Source: Metarhizium brunneum (lineage: Eukaryota > Ascomycota > Sordariomycetes > Hypocreales > Clavicipitaceae). From it: a stretch of DNA of 64,000 nt. The DNA is taken from the NCBI RefSeq assembly GCF_013426205.1, contig NC_089423.1, forward strand, positions 3,224,001-3,288,000, read 5' to 3'. Positions 1 to 10,348 of this stretch are shown here, in pieces; the first letter of the stretch is position 1; each line of letters starts with the position of its first letter. The notes under the pieces were generated by a model. It saw only the letters and a list, made by a program, of their open reading frames with translations, did no database searches and had not been told where the DNA came from. The position numbers were made by a program, and so were the translations under genes.

Positions 1-462
1 ATGTGACATGTTTTGTTCTGCCTGATCCTGCCCTTTTTTGTTGGGTCGAGGACTTGGCACTTTACCGGATTTGTAATTATTCTTGGACCTCATTGGCGGG
101 GTGGCCGTCCCTCGCGTTGGGCCGACAAGGCCAACCACCGTTGCTGTGCTCATATGTTACAATGTGTTTGGTGTGATTTTTTTGTTGTTTTTAGTTTTAA
201 GAAACTTCACTTTCTTTTTGGAATTTCGACTTGTATATATAACTTTATGGTGTCATGTTTTTCTGTCTAGGTGCAAATGTGTATATACTTTTTTGCATAG
301 CAACCCAATTGTCGGCTGCCACCCCGGATTCTGTACACGTTTACGACATACCTCTATATGGATTGGCATGATGTAAATCCCCCTTCAGCCTAGCAACATC
401 TGTCCTCGGCAAATATCTTGCTCTAGAAACTGGGTCAACCCCAAAGACTCGAATCTATTGCA
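1..462. other. Left-edge intergenic sequence
   Basis: No gene is supported here. The open frames on the + strand (13-270 and 83-376) are short, of odd composition, and resemble no family I know. The stretch lies downstream of the symporter pseudogene that ends at 463. Confidence 0.5.
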
Positions 463-1676
463 TTACACTTGGTTGTGCGCCCCACGAGTCTCAATGCCCG
501 CAACTTCGTCCTGTGGTTCATTAGAATTGCCATTGTTGGTAGTCTTGTACAGAATCATTGATGCAAAGGAATCCTCCGATACGCTTAATGCTGTTCGGAA
601 ACGGGTAAATAACTAGTCAAACGTCACAATGACCGAGTACATGGCAGTGATGAGCGCTATCTGTTCTAGCTGAGTAGACTGCAGCAAAGAGAAATGGAAG
701 GCAGTGCTGGGCCCGTGTGAGCATGTCAAGTGTAACTGGCTGTGAACAAAGGCGAGAGAACTACCCGTCCATGTTGCTAAGACAAGCTATAGGCGGGAGA
801 ATTCTTCAACGAGTATTTTATTCTGTTTATAGTGTGAAATGTAGTGGGTGTAGTTACAAAAAGGTGAAGTATTAGACCCTATAGCTAATGTGATGCCAGT
901 GAAGACACCCACTTTCTTGGAAACATCCACCATGTCTAATTTAGCAATATTGTCGAGAATCAGGAAGATGCTGACTGGGGCCTATTCTTAGAGTTCAGAA
1001 GTGATTTTGTTGTTCAGTATTCTTCACCTAGTGCCAAAAGAAGTGCCAATCGATCATGAACAACAAAATCCACCAGAGATCATCGTCGTTGTATAAACCA
1101 CCTGTGTCGGCTACAGCATCCTTATGGGGACGTCACCTTTGTCGCCAATGCTGTTACCTTTCTCCACAACTTGCTCTCGTTCAACGGCTATTGTGAAGAT
1201 TTGATACCATATAGAGGATGCCAGAATACAGCACCAAACGACGAAAGAAACAACCACCGTGATGAAGTACCCGACAAACCACATTGGAAACGACCCATCC
1301 GTGACAATTCGTACCACTCGTTGGAGTGTGAGATTCATCGATAAGAAAACCAACAGTGTGACTACCAAAGTTAATATTGGTGAACCATGTACCTGTGGCT
1401 TCTTTGAGGGCTTTGTATCATACCGACGCTTCTAAGAGCTACCAGCCATACTGGGTCCGGATGTGGAACGAGACAATTTCCTGCAGGCTGAAGCTTGGGC
1501 CTGTCTGGAACCAGTGTAGATATGATGAAGCCAGTGGCAACACCCAGTATAGTGGCTATCACGATTTGGACTGTCGAACCGCACTCTTTCATCGGATGCC
1601 ACCATTTTTTTTCAACGGATTTGGTGCCGACGACTGTTTCCGAGAGAGCATCGCTTGTATTGTGGGCCTCCATCAT
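463..1676 (-). pseudogene. Decayed dicarboxylate/amino-acid:cation symporter (DAACS family) gene
   Basis: Read on the minus strand, fragments in different frames match the family in order. The N-terminus at 1676-1420 has a KKWWHP-x-KE start, then GSTVQIVIATILGVATG and a VWLVALRSVG stretch. A hydrophobic helix follows at about 1330-1200. A segment at about 990-880 matches the APxxxFLIL...LD...KKVGV region, and the C-terminal RFRTALSVSEDSF segment lies at about 612-570 before a stop at 463-465. The frame is broken by shifts and stops. One is a TAG at 613-615, where the family normally has a tryptophan (TGG to TAG) shortly before RFRTA. The middle, including most of the HP2/substrate region, is too short and scrambled. 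Intact family members are about 450-500 residues; this locus spans only 1.2 kb. The function is dead. The family moves glutamate, aspartate or C4-dicarboxylates with cations across the plasma membrane. Confidence 0.7.
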
Positions 1677-3955
1677 TTTTTTTTGTTTGATCTGGTATGG
1701 CAGAGTAGCTGTGGTCTCAAAAGTTTTGATGACTTGCGTGCCGTTTTCTGGGTTGTTTGATCAAGGCAACTTTGAGAGAGGAGAGCTTCACCACCAAGAG
1801 CGAGCCGAGATGGTACAGCTATTTATTGTAAAAGTGAAGAAGTTAGCCTAAGACGCACCAATTGTGCATGCAGTTATCACATGCGGGGGGGAATGAGAAG
1901 AAGTATTTTGATCAAATCTCTCAGAAGTTTTTGTCCTCTCCGTGTTCGACTGGGGTGCCTTGTTTACCTTGTTCCAGACAACTCGCACCCGAGAGAGCGT
2001 GTCCCTCCTGCCTTTGGGGTGTACGTCTTGACCGGGGAAGGAACTACAGTCTCGCAGGTATATTTGCCCGTCAACATGTATACACTAGCAGGCTCCATTA
2101 TATTATCGTATAGGGCGCGACAGCCAGGTACCTCATCTGGCCAAATACATTTTGCCTCCAGCTGTATCTGATGGTCAAGTTGGCCAAGACTAGCCAAGAG
2201 AAGACAACAACAAAATATGTCAAGGTCGAATTAAAAGTTCGCGCACCTCCTTGAGAGATTCTTGTGATATCAATTTTACAGCGTCAGTGCGCAAAGCCGT
2301 CTTACGAGCAGCATCAACGAGAGCCCATGACATTTTGTTTCACAGAACGAATTTGATGATGCATAACATCGGCATATCACAATGCCCACTTGCTTCATTA
2401 TTGATCCGCTCTTGCCGGCGCCAGAGTCAAGATGCACGCGACCTGGGAACCGGGGGTGTTGGGAGTGTCGGTGTTGGCAGAGGTAGTGCCAAGATGGTGA
2501 GATGGCCTGTGGCCTTCACTTCTTGCAGTCAATTTTGCAAACAGCGATGAACGCGAAGGTTTGTTAAGGGGGGCTTGTCTCGGTAGAAGTAGCTCTATTC
2601 TTGTCTGCATGGGCCTGGCTGTCAATATGTAGCACGACATTGAGGCTGGCTTCCGGTTAATTGCTTGGTGCTCGTAACTTGTAAGTGAGAGACGGGTTTG
2701 GACAGGTAATGATGTTATCATTCTATGCCGTCTCCGGTCCAGTCATGGTATGCTCAGGTCGAAGCATCGTCTTGGTTGGTAATGAAAAGAAGGCCAAGTG
2801 CGTCAAGTGCCCATGGAGCCACTTGTCCACCGTATGCCGTTCAAGTGATCCCCGTAATCACCATAGGAATATCTGCATGTTCCCGTGCCGTCAAACAGAA
2901 GCGAAATCGTCTCATTTTGCCGGCGAATGGTGTGTAATAGCAAGTTTGCGCTTGTTTTGCGTTGTGTGACAAGGGAGACTGTGTGGTGGCGCAAGACTTA
3001 GCTTGTGCCACCTTGCGCCACCGTGACAACGGCAACGGTCTGGACGCTAAGATATGGAGCTCCACTGCCATAGCACACGATCTCTTCTCCATCAATCTGC
3101 ACCTGCATGTGGCTCGAGCTTTGCTGTTCCTGGATCTGGTGGTGCAGACTGCGGACTGCGGAGGCTTCAGGCCTTTTTGCTCGACATGACGAGTGAATAG
3201 CGTCATACGTGTTCGTCAGCTGTGCTCTGTCATCGACAATGCAAAGGGAAAACTAGAGCATACGACGGACCCCTGGGCTGCGTCAGGGCCAAACGTCGAC
3301 GTATCTAGAACCTCCTAGAAGCGCCGTAGCTGGCAAAGCCAATGCGTTTAATTTGCGTTCTGCCTGTCGCAAAAGGACCTCATTTTGCCATCCATGTCAC
3401 CTCGCTTGCGGACCGAGGCGCACCGAGCTGCACCGAGCCGCTTTCTACTGTCGACATCAATCAATGCCATTGATGCGTTCCATCCAACTTGAGGTTGGCT
3501 GGGGTCATGTGTCGTGACTGCGAGATTTGTGCGGATTTTAGCGCCAAAGTTCGTCACCCCCTAACATGTAGCCGTCGTACATCATCAGTCATGTTAACAA
3601 GAATCTTCCCGAATCATTCTCGCACTGCTCTTCAGAGCGCTATTCATGCCCTTTGGTTTTACTAATTCACTCAGCACATATGTCTCACAGCCTGTGCAGA
3701 TTCTTCTCTCCTTACGACAGGTTCAGTGATTGATAAAGAGTGACAAAGCCACACCAAGGCACAGTTCGATCTCACATATTGCACACGGTGTACCTACATT
3801 CTTCACCATCGCCTCTCCACAACAAACTTTACTGACAGCTTGACCTCAAACATTGCTATATAACCAGACCTATCTCCAGCGTTTTCGCCGTTGTGGTACA
3901 ACTCGACCAGTGTTTGGCATCTCCGTGAGGGCAAACACTGCGCTTGTGAAACGAC
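1677..3955. other. Intergenic region upstream of the copper ATPase
   Basis: About 2.3 kb without a supported gene. Frames of up to 121 codons occur on both strands (for example 2841-3206 -) but overlap each other and have no recognisable domain. The last few hundred bases must hold the promoter and 5' leader of the ATPase at 3956. I could not identify specific metal-response sites with confidence. Confidence 0.5.
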
Positions 3956-6900
3956 ATGGCGCCGCCAAAGATAATCACAACATCCTTTCTTGTTGGCAAC
4001 TTGCACTGTCCATCATGCGTTGCGGTGATCAAGAAGACCTTGGAGGACGAATATGCCGGCAGAGTCTTTTGGGTGTCCCCTAACGTTGTCACCTCTGTCG
4101 TTACAGTCGAGCACGAAGATGCAAGTGCCGATTTTATTCGCGACATGGGTAAGACGCTTGAGGATGTCGGCTTCGAAATCTGTGCCGTCGATACGACAGG
4201 CACCATGCCTGACGAGCTAAACAGAGAGTCGGATGCTGAACAAGCAAGAACAAGCCAAGACAGTCGCCGCAGAGGCAGTGGTGCCCTCGATCTGTGGTGG
4301 AGGTTATGGGGAGCTAGGACACCTCCTGCGACACCACATCAAGGCAAAGCAGCAGCGCATTTGGACAACTGCGATAGTTGCAAAACCACGGCAGCGGCCG
4401 CGGCTCATGAAAACGGTCGTGTTTTGGAGGAACAACTTACTCGCCACGTGGTAGCCCCGTTCAGTCCCCAGAATCTGATCAAGGCTACCTCCAAGGCGAC
4501 TACCACCCCTCTAGACGAGGTTGTCATCGACGACACCGATGCTGTCCCGGACTTATGGCGAGCAACTTTATCCATTGGCGGCATGACTTGTGCCTCATGC
4601 TCCAATACCATCACTGATGAGATTCAGAAATTCCCCTGGGTCGCCAAGATTGTGGTCAATCTTGTAGCGAATAGTGCTACTGTGGACATCAAGGAGCAGG
4701 ATCGGATCCAAGATGTCGTCAACGCCATCGAGGATCTTGGGTATGACGCTGCTCTTGACCAGGTGATTAACCTAAAGGAGCAGAAGCGCGTCTCTGCAGA
4801 TGCTCGGGACGTGGAGATTCAAATCGACGGCATATTCTGCCCCAAATGCCCCCAACGCATCTGCAAGACGCTAAACAACCTGAGTTTCTCGCGCATCGAA
4901 ATTCTCCAAGCTCCGACGCTGGATAAGCCATTTCTTAAAATACGATATACACCCCGGGCACCAGACTTCACCATTCGACAAATTCTCAGGGCCATCGAGG
5001 CAACAGATCCCTCGTTGCGGGCCTCAATATACCACCCCCCGACTTTGGAAGAGCGGTCAAAGGCTATCCGAGCCAAGCATCAGCGAGAGTTGTTCTGGAG
5101 GATGATGTTGACCCTTATTTTGGCCATTCCGACCTTTGTGCTTGGTATCGTCTACATGAGTTTGGTGCCTGACTCTAATCCCACAAAGCAATACCTTATG
5201 GAGCCCTGGAAATCAGGTTTGAGCCGTAACGCGATTATCCTTTGTGTACTCTCGACCCCGGTATACTTCTTCGCAGCCGATATTTTTCACGTTCGAGCCA
5301 TCAAAGAAATTCGAACCATGTGGCGACCCGGTAGCCGTACGCCAATTATCGAAAGGTTCTACAAATTTGGCAGCATGAACATGCTCATGTCTCTAGGAAC
5401 TACCATTGCATACGTTTCATCGGTTGCGGAAATGATTGCTGCAGCTGCGAAGAAGGACGACTACGTACCTGAGAACCGATTCTATTTCGACTCGGTCGTC
5501 TTTCTGACACTGTTCCTTTTGGCGGGACGGTTGATAGAAGCGTACAGCAAGTCTAAAACAGGCGACGCCGTCGGTGCCTTGGCCAAACTTCGCCCTAGCA
5601 CCGCGGTGCTGGTGGAGAAGGATCCAATAAGGGGTCAAATTACAACGACAACGTCAATAGACCAGCTAGAATATGGGGATGTAATCCGAGTTCCGCATGG
5701 CGCATCGCCAGCTACTGACGGCATTATCATCACTGGCGAGACCAATTTTGACGAATCCAGTCTTACAGGAGAATCCCGCCCAATCAAGAAAGCACCGGGC
5801 GACGAAGTCTTTGCAGGCACTGTGAATAAGGGAGACGCCGTGACAATCAGTGTTACCGGTACCTCAGGCAAGTCCATGCTGGATCAGATTGTCGATGTTG
5901 TTCGTGAAGGACAGACCAAGCGAGCTCCGGTGGAGCAGATTGCAGATCTAATGACTTCATACTTTGTTCCAGTCATCACCCTCATTGCCGTCATCACATG
6001 GATCGTGTGGTTTTCACTGGCACTCACTGGTCACATCTCAAAGGAGGAGCTAGACTCGGCAGGCGGCCCCGCGGCCTTTGCATTTCAGTTCTCCATTGCC
6101 GTCTTCGTCGTTGCCTGCCCTTGCGGGTTGGCCCTAGCCGCTCCCACGGCCATCTTTGTTGGCGGCGGTATTGCGGCAAAGCACGGAGTTCTTGCCAAGG
6201 GCGGTGGTGAAGCGTTTGAAAAGGCCAGCAAAATCGACTGTGTGGTATTTGACAAGACTGGCACCCTCACCGAGGGCGGAGAGCCGAAGATCACGGATTC
6301 GGAGCTCTTCCCCCACCAGGAGGTCAAGGATCTGGACAAACGGGCACTGCTCGCCGGGTTAAAGGCTGTGGAGGAACAGAGCAGTCACCCCATTGCCAAG
6401 GCCATTGTCAACTTCTGTGGAGATGAGGTAGCATCTGCGGAGCTGGGCAAGATCGAAGAGTTGCCCGGCCGAGGAATGAAGGCGTCTTACAAGGATAAGC
6501 AATTCGACATCGCCGTTGGCAACGAGCACCTCATGCGCGATCTCTCGGTCACACTGTCCCAATCCGTCGTCAGCCGATTGCAAAGCTGGAAGAGCGAAGC
6601 CAAGTCGGTGGCAGTGGTGGCAGTCAAGCCGCATGAGCAACAGAGTCCATGGATACTAGCAGCTATTCTATCCATCTCGGACCCTGTCCGGCGGGAGGCA
6701 GTGGCCGTGGTCAAGGCACTCCGCGCCCGAGGAACGCAAGTCTGGATGCTCTCCGGCGACAACGTCACCACGGCCAAGGCCGTCGCCCAACGGGTAGGCA
6801 TCGCAGACACCAACGTCCTCGCAGAAGTTCTCCCGTCAGAAAAGGCGGAAAAAGTGCAGTACCTTCAAGCCACGCTTCACTCACACAGGACAGTCCGCCG

Positions 6901-7339
6901 ACGCCACGGGTATAGCACACGCAGGGCCATGGTGGCCATGGTTGGCGACGGAATCAACGACTCTCCTGCCCTCACGACAGCAGACGTGGGCATCGCCATC
7001 GGCTCAGGCAGCGACGTGGCTATTTCCAGCGCAGACTTTGTCCTGGCGTCGTCGAGCCTGGGCGCGGTGCTGACGCTCCTGGACCTCAGCCGCACAGTCT
7101 TTCGCCGCATCAAGATTAATTTTGGCTGGGCCGTCGTGTACAATCTGTTGGCGGTGCCCATCGCCGCGGGCTGCCTGTACGCCATCAAGACCAGCTCTGG
7201 CAATCACGTAAGGCTCGATCCTGTCTGGGCGGCACTCGCCATGGCCCTATCAAGCATCAGCGTTGTGCTCAGCAGCCTCAGCCTGAGGGCCCGCGTGCCG
7301 GGGCTGGGCTTTCGACACAGCCCCGTTGTGGTGGAATAA
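3956..7339 (+). CDS. Cu(I)-exporting P1B-type ATPase (CrpA/Ccc2-like), 1127 aa
   Basis: Membrane pump that moves monovalent copper (or silver) out of the cytosol using ATP. Three heavy-metal-associated domains lie at the N-terminus, with metal-binding pairs CPSC (18-21), CASC in a canonical GMTCASC loop (212-215) and CPKC (295-298). A further CDSC pair (139-142) sits in a low-complexity linker. The catalytic core has TGES (604-607), the CPC ion-site motif (721-723), DKTGT with the phosphorylated Asp766, the HP motif (811-812) and GDGINDSP (997-1004). The YN pair (1062-1063) in the next-to-last helix and MxxSS (1096-1100) in the last are the P1B-1 signature for Cu(I). The frame is uninterrupted. 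The ATG has a good context (purine at -3, G at +4). Length and multiple N-terminal domains fit plasma-membrane copper-resistance pumps such as Aspergillus CrpA. A Golgi Ccc2 role cannot be excluded from sequence alone. Confidence 0.93.
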   Translation: MAPPKIITTSFLVGNLHCPSCVAVIKKTLEDEYAGRVFWVSPNVVTSVVTVEHEDASADFIRDMGKTLEDVGFEICAVDTTGTMPDELNRESDAEQARTSQDSRRRGSGALDLWWRLWGARTPPATPHQGKAAAHLDNCDSCKTTAAAAAHENGRVLEEQLTRHVVAPFSPQNLIKATSKATTTPLDEVVIDDTDAVPDLWRATLSIGGMTCASCSNTITDEIQKFPWVAKIVVNLVANSATVDIKEQDRIQDVVNAIEDLGYDAALDQVINLKEQKRVSADARDVEIQIDGIFCPKCPQRICKTLNNLSFSRIEILQAPTLDKPFLKIRYTPRAPDFTIRQILRAIEATDPSLRASIYHPPTLEERSKAIRAKHQRELFWRMMLTLILAIPTFVLGIVYMSLVPDSNPTKQYLMEPWKSGLSRNAIILCVLSTPVYFFAADIFHVRAIKEIRTMWRPGSRTPIIERFYKFGSMNMLMSLGTTIAYVSSVAEMIAAAAKKDDYVPENRFYFDSVVFLTLFLLAGRLIEAYSKSKTGDAVGALAKLRPSTAVLVEKDPIRGQITTTTSIDQLEYGDVIRVPHGASPATDGIIITGETNFDESSLTGESRPIKKAPGDEVFAGTVNKGDAVTISVTGTSGKSMLDQIVDVVREGQTKRAPVEQIADLMTSYFVPVITLIAVITWIVWFSLALTGHISKEELDSAGGPAAFAFQFSIAVFVVACPCGLALAAPTAIFVGGGIAAKHGVLAKGGGEAFEKASKIDCVVFDKTGTLTEGGEPKITDSELFPHQEVKDLDKRALLAGLKAVEEQSSHPIAKAIVNFCGDEVASAELGKIEELPGRGMKASYKDKQFDIAVGNEHLMRDLSVTLSQSVVSRLQSWKSEAKSVAVVAVKPHEQQSPWILAAILSISDPVRREAVAVVKALRARGTQVWMLSGDNVTTAKAVAQRVGIADTNVLAEVLPSEKAEKVQYLQATLHSHRTVRRRHGYSTRRAMVAMVGDGINDSPALTTADVGIAIGSGSDVAISSADFVLASSSLGAVLTLLDLSRTVFRRIKINFGWAVVYNLLAVPIAAGCLYAIKTSSGNHVRLDPVWAALAMALSSISVVLSSLSLRARVPGLGFRHSPVVVE

Positions 7340-9220
7340 AGAAGTTAAGAGGAGCCGAGCAGAGCTGCAAACATGCTGGAATACTGTATGTATCACGGCC
7401 CGTGTATGTATAATAGTAATGCCTAGCTAGGTAGTTTTGTGTTGGAATCGATCACGACAATGGGGAGACATGATTGGCCGGGTGGATCGGGTAATTAATC
7501 ATTGTTAGCCAAGTATGATTCATAATACTATACGGAGTACTCCGTACCAAGCGCAAATCTCGGAAGAAAGAATCAGTTGCAAAAGCAAGTAAGCAGCGGC
7601 ATCTTAGGCATGTTCCCGTCCGGGGTTAGCAACGCACCCGTATGTACAAAGCAAACCCGCCCGAATCCGCCCGTCAACTGGTGACAAGTTTAAAAAAATC
7701 ATAGACACCCCAACTGGAGTAAGTAGGTAGGTAAGCAATCTCGCCCCCAGCCCGCAACAGCCGAGACCGCATAGCCAGACAACCAGAGTCATGACAGGCC
7801 AGCAGATAATCACCTCAACACCCGCCCGCATAACCCTCAAAGCAAAAAAAAAGGTAAAGGCCAGTCAGTCAGTCAGTCAGCCAGCCAGCCAGCGAAAATG
7901 AAACCCGTCGTAATCCATGCCATAATCCTCGCCCCACGCGGTCAAACAGCCCAGCCTCGTAATCGCCTACTTTGTATACAATGCGGCAGGGATCCTCACC
8001 CAGCAGGGGCCATGATACCGAAAGCAAAAAAAAAAAACCGTCCATCAGCCTTGCAAATCACCAAAGATCCCTTGAATCGTAACCACCAAGGGAGAAGTGG
8101 GTAATTGGGGGGGGAGAAAAGAGGCACTGCAATAGTACACATGCACAAACTTTTGGCTTGTTTCAAACCTATACTCGACGATGCATGCAGGTCAACAACA
8201 ACAACAATGCCATAACAGACCTGACTTGGTTCTTTTGCTTATCGACACGCCCCTTGTTGGTTTCGGAAGCGGCCCGTACGATAGGGCAATATGCGGCCGG
8301 GCTGCGGTCGTGATATTGGACGCGGACCGCGTCGTGCGGGTGCTGGGGCATAATTGCGCTTCACTTTCGACCTTGGCCGTGTACTCTGCAGACATGTACG
8401 CATTACTCGTAGAGGGTGGTGAGACAGGATCAGAGAGTCGTGCGCATTGATTACTCCATTGCCACCGTCTGCCGGTCCCAGTGAAGTAATCTCCATCTAC
8501 GAGTCATGTTGAGGGCCCCAGTCACAGCACGTCGGCACACATGAATGGGTATAATCATTGTATTCACTTCTCTTCGAGAAGGCAATCTAATCCACCGTAT
8601 GCCACGGACACGTAAGCCAGAAAGATAAAACCAAACACCAGAGATATCTCAGGCCAAAGGCGTGGCAGTGCCAGACCAGCCGCCTTTCCATGCCTGAAAC
8701 CCACCCCAACTCCTAGAATCCCTTGCACATCAACCCAATGATGCCAACAATGTAACTCTGATCCAGGCCGAGAGACGATGAGAATTGTAAGAAAAAGAAA
8801 GAGAAAAGACAAGATAGGAAAGTCCATACAACGCCGGTAGCCTTCCAACACGAAAAGTGTAATATCGATATGGTCTTGTGTACACATGATAACGCTGCAA
8901 ACGTCTGTGTGGGACGCATTAAGTGCGGTAGTAATAATGCCAAGGGGAGCATGAGAAATGTCTTGTTTAATCTGAAGGTGGTTTTGTAGCGAAATGTGAT
9001 ATATGATCGCCGTGATTCGAGTGGAGCGAAACCGCTCTAAAACGGAAAATGTGTCCTCAACGCCATGCTTTTCTCAAAATTACATGCTTCATAGTAATGC
9101 CAGAAAAAAAATGAAATAAAATAAAACTCCCAGGGCCACACGACGCCGTCGAGGGAAAAGAGGGGAGTTTCAAAAGACGCGTGTAACGTATGTACGTGAT
9201 GCGAGTCCTGGAGAGAAGAA
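7340..9220. other. Convergent 3' intergenic region
   Basis: Non-coding space between two genes that converge, so it should carry both 3' UTRs. It contains a perfect 16-bp palindrome (tacggagtactccgta, 7531-7546) and a short CAGT/CAGC microsatellite (about 7861-7895). There is no coding frame I can support; the frames at 8181-8496 on both strands are mutual shadows. Confidence 0.5.
7531..7546. repeat. 16-bp perfect palindrome of the recurring TACGGAGTA motif
   Basis: The sequence tacggagtactccgta reads the same on both strands. The half-site recurs in non-coding DNA across the window (see findings). Its role is unknown. It could be a remnant of a small inverted-repeat element or a protein-binding site. 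Confidence 0.6.
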
Positions 9221-10348
9221 TTATCGTACGGCAACAGCACCGCCGAGTAGTCGTCCCCACATTCCTCGCTTGTGTCGCTTCTTGGCAGAGCCATCCTGGA
9301 GTTGCTGGTATTGCTCAACAGAGATTTCGTACGGAAGCATGCGGTTTCCAGAAGCAGCCAGATCAGGTACCGACTTGGCAGGGTCCGCCTCCAACACGAC
9401 GTGGATGGGAGAGTCATAGAGGCTGCCCTGCGGCTGCGAAACCTCATACATGTAGGGAGAAGGGTTCGACTCGAGTGGAGTCGCAGACCGGGATTGCTGC
9501 CTGCTCGAGGTAATGGATGAGGCATATGAGCTGGCCGAGCTGCTGTAAGTGAGGCCTGGGGGGGTAATGGAACCGCCGCTGGCAGAGCGGACAGTCTCGG
9601 GGCTGGCATGTCGGCATCGTGACTGGCCTCGAGAGGCAGGAGGAGTGGGATAGCGAGCATTGGCCTCCTGCTGTCGTCTCTTCTCCTCGCGGTGGCGCAT
9701 CTTCCTGATGTGTCTCTCGGCAATGCGGGCACGAAGAGGCTCGAGGAAAGAATCCAGCTCCCGGTACAAGTCTTGCTCCGAAATTCTCAGCTCCCACTCC
9801 AGGAGGAAGAGCAGTTGCTTTTCCATCAAGTTGACCTCGGTGCGGTTGAAACCAAAGCTGTACATGTCAGTGTTGATGTGTGTGTAGTTGGCCCAGTGCT
9901 TGTTCTTTGGCGAGCTGTCGTTGAGATACTTGGCAGCTAGGATGAGCGAGGCGAGGAAGATGCGGTGCGTCGTGCATCGCAGGCCACGGGCCATGGGTTG
10001 AAGCTTTGACTTTAGGCGGGTCAGGTAAACCAAGGTTGACATGAGAGTCGGGACCTGAACATTGGATGAGACGACAAGCTGGGTGATGAACTCTTCGAGG
10101 GTGGGCAAGGTGTTGTCCGCGGGTTGAGCAGGTTGCGATTCGGGACTCCTCGGGGGAGAGGGAGGAAGATGTTGTTGCTGTTGAGGATGCTTGGAAGAGG
10201 CCGACGGCATCATGGTGGAATCGCATGTGATGACATTGTGAGCGGCGTCGGCGAGGAACGAGATCATTTCACGGCTCACGGGCTGGTATACAAATTGGTC
10301 GAGGGCGGCTCGGTTGAGCTCGTCCAAGGTCAACTGCCGCAGCGCCAT
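9221..10348 (-). CDS. Pho85-type (PCL/PHO80 family) cyclin, 375 aa
   Basis: Regulatory subunit for a Pho85-like cyclin-dependent kinase. An N-terminal leader of about 80 residues, rich in Pro/Gln, precedes a cyclin box at about 82-200. This contains the helix with TLVYLTRLKSKL, the RCTTHRIFLASLILAAKYLND segment and the NRTEVNLMEKQLLFLLEWEL segment, which are diagnostic of the PCL/PHO80 group. The C-terminus is Ser-rich and low in complexity. The ATG at 10348 (MALRQLTLDEL) is preferred. An in-frame ATG 28 codons upstream (10432) would add a poly-Gln/His stretch encoded by the CAA-type repeat at about 10408-10430 that looks like leader. No intron is needed. The family acts in G1/S entry, morphogenesis, phosphate and glycogen control; which of these applies here is not visible. 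Confidence 0.88.
   Translation of the reverse strand: MALRQLTLDELNRAALDQFVYQPVSREMISFLADAAHNVITCDSTMMPSASSKHPQQQQHLPPSPPRSPESQPAQPADNTLPTLEEFITQLVVSSNVQVPTLMSTLVYLTRLKSKLQPMARGLRCTTHRIFLASLILAAKYLNDSSPKNKHWANYTHINTDMYSFGFNRTEVNLMEKQLLFLLEWELRISEQDLYRELDSFLEPLRARIAERHIRKMRHREEKRRQQEANARYPTPPASRGQSRCRHASPETVRSASGGSITPPGLTYSSSASSYASSITSSRQQSRSATPLESNPSPYMYEVSQPQGSLYDSPIHVVLEADPAKSVPDLAASGNRMLPYEISVEQYQQLQDGSAKKRHKRGMWGRLLGGAVAVR

Noticed and set aside
1377..1851. Plus-strand frames at 1377-1760 and 1495-1851
   Set aside because: They are antisense to the symporter pseudogene N-terminus, which explains the sequence better.
9037..9732. 231-codon minus-strand frame overlapping the cyclin gene
   Set aside because: It is a frame shadow of the 3' half of the cyclin coding sequence. 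The cyclin-box frame is clearly the real one.
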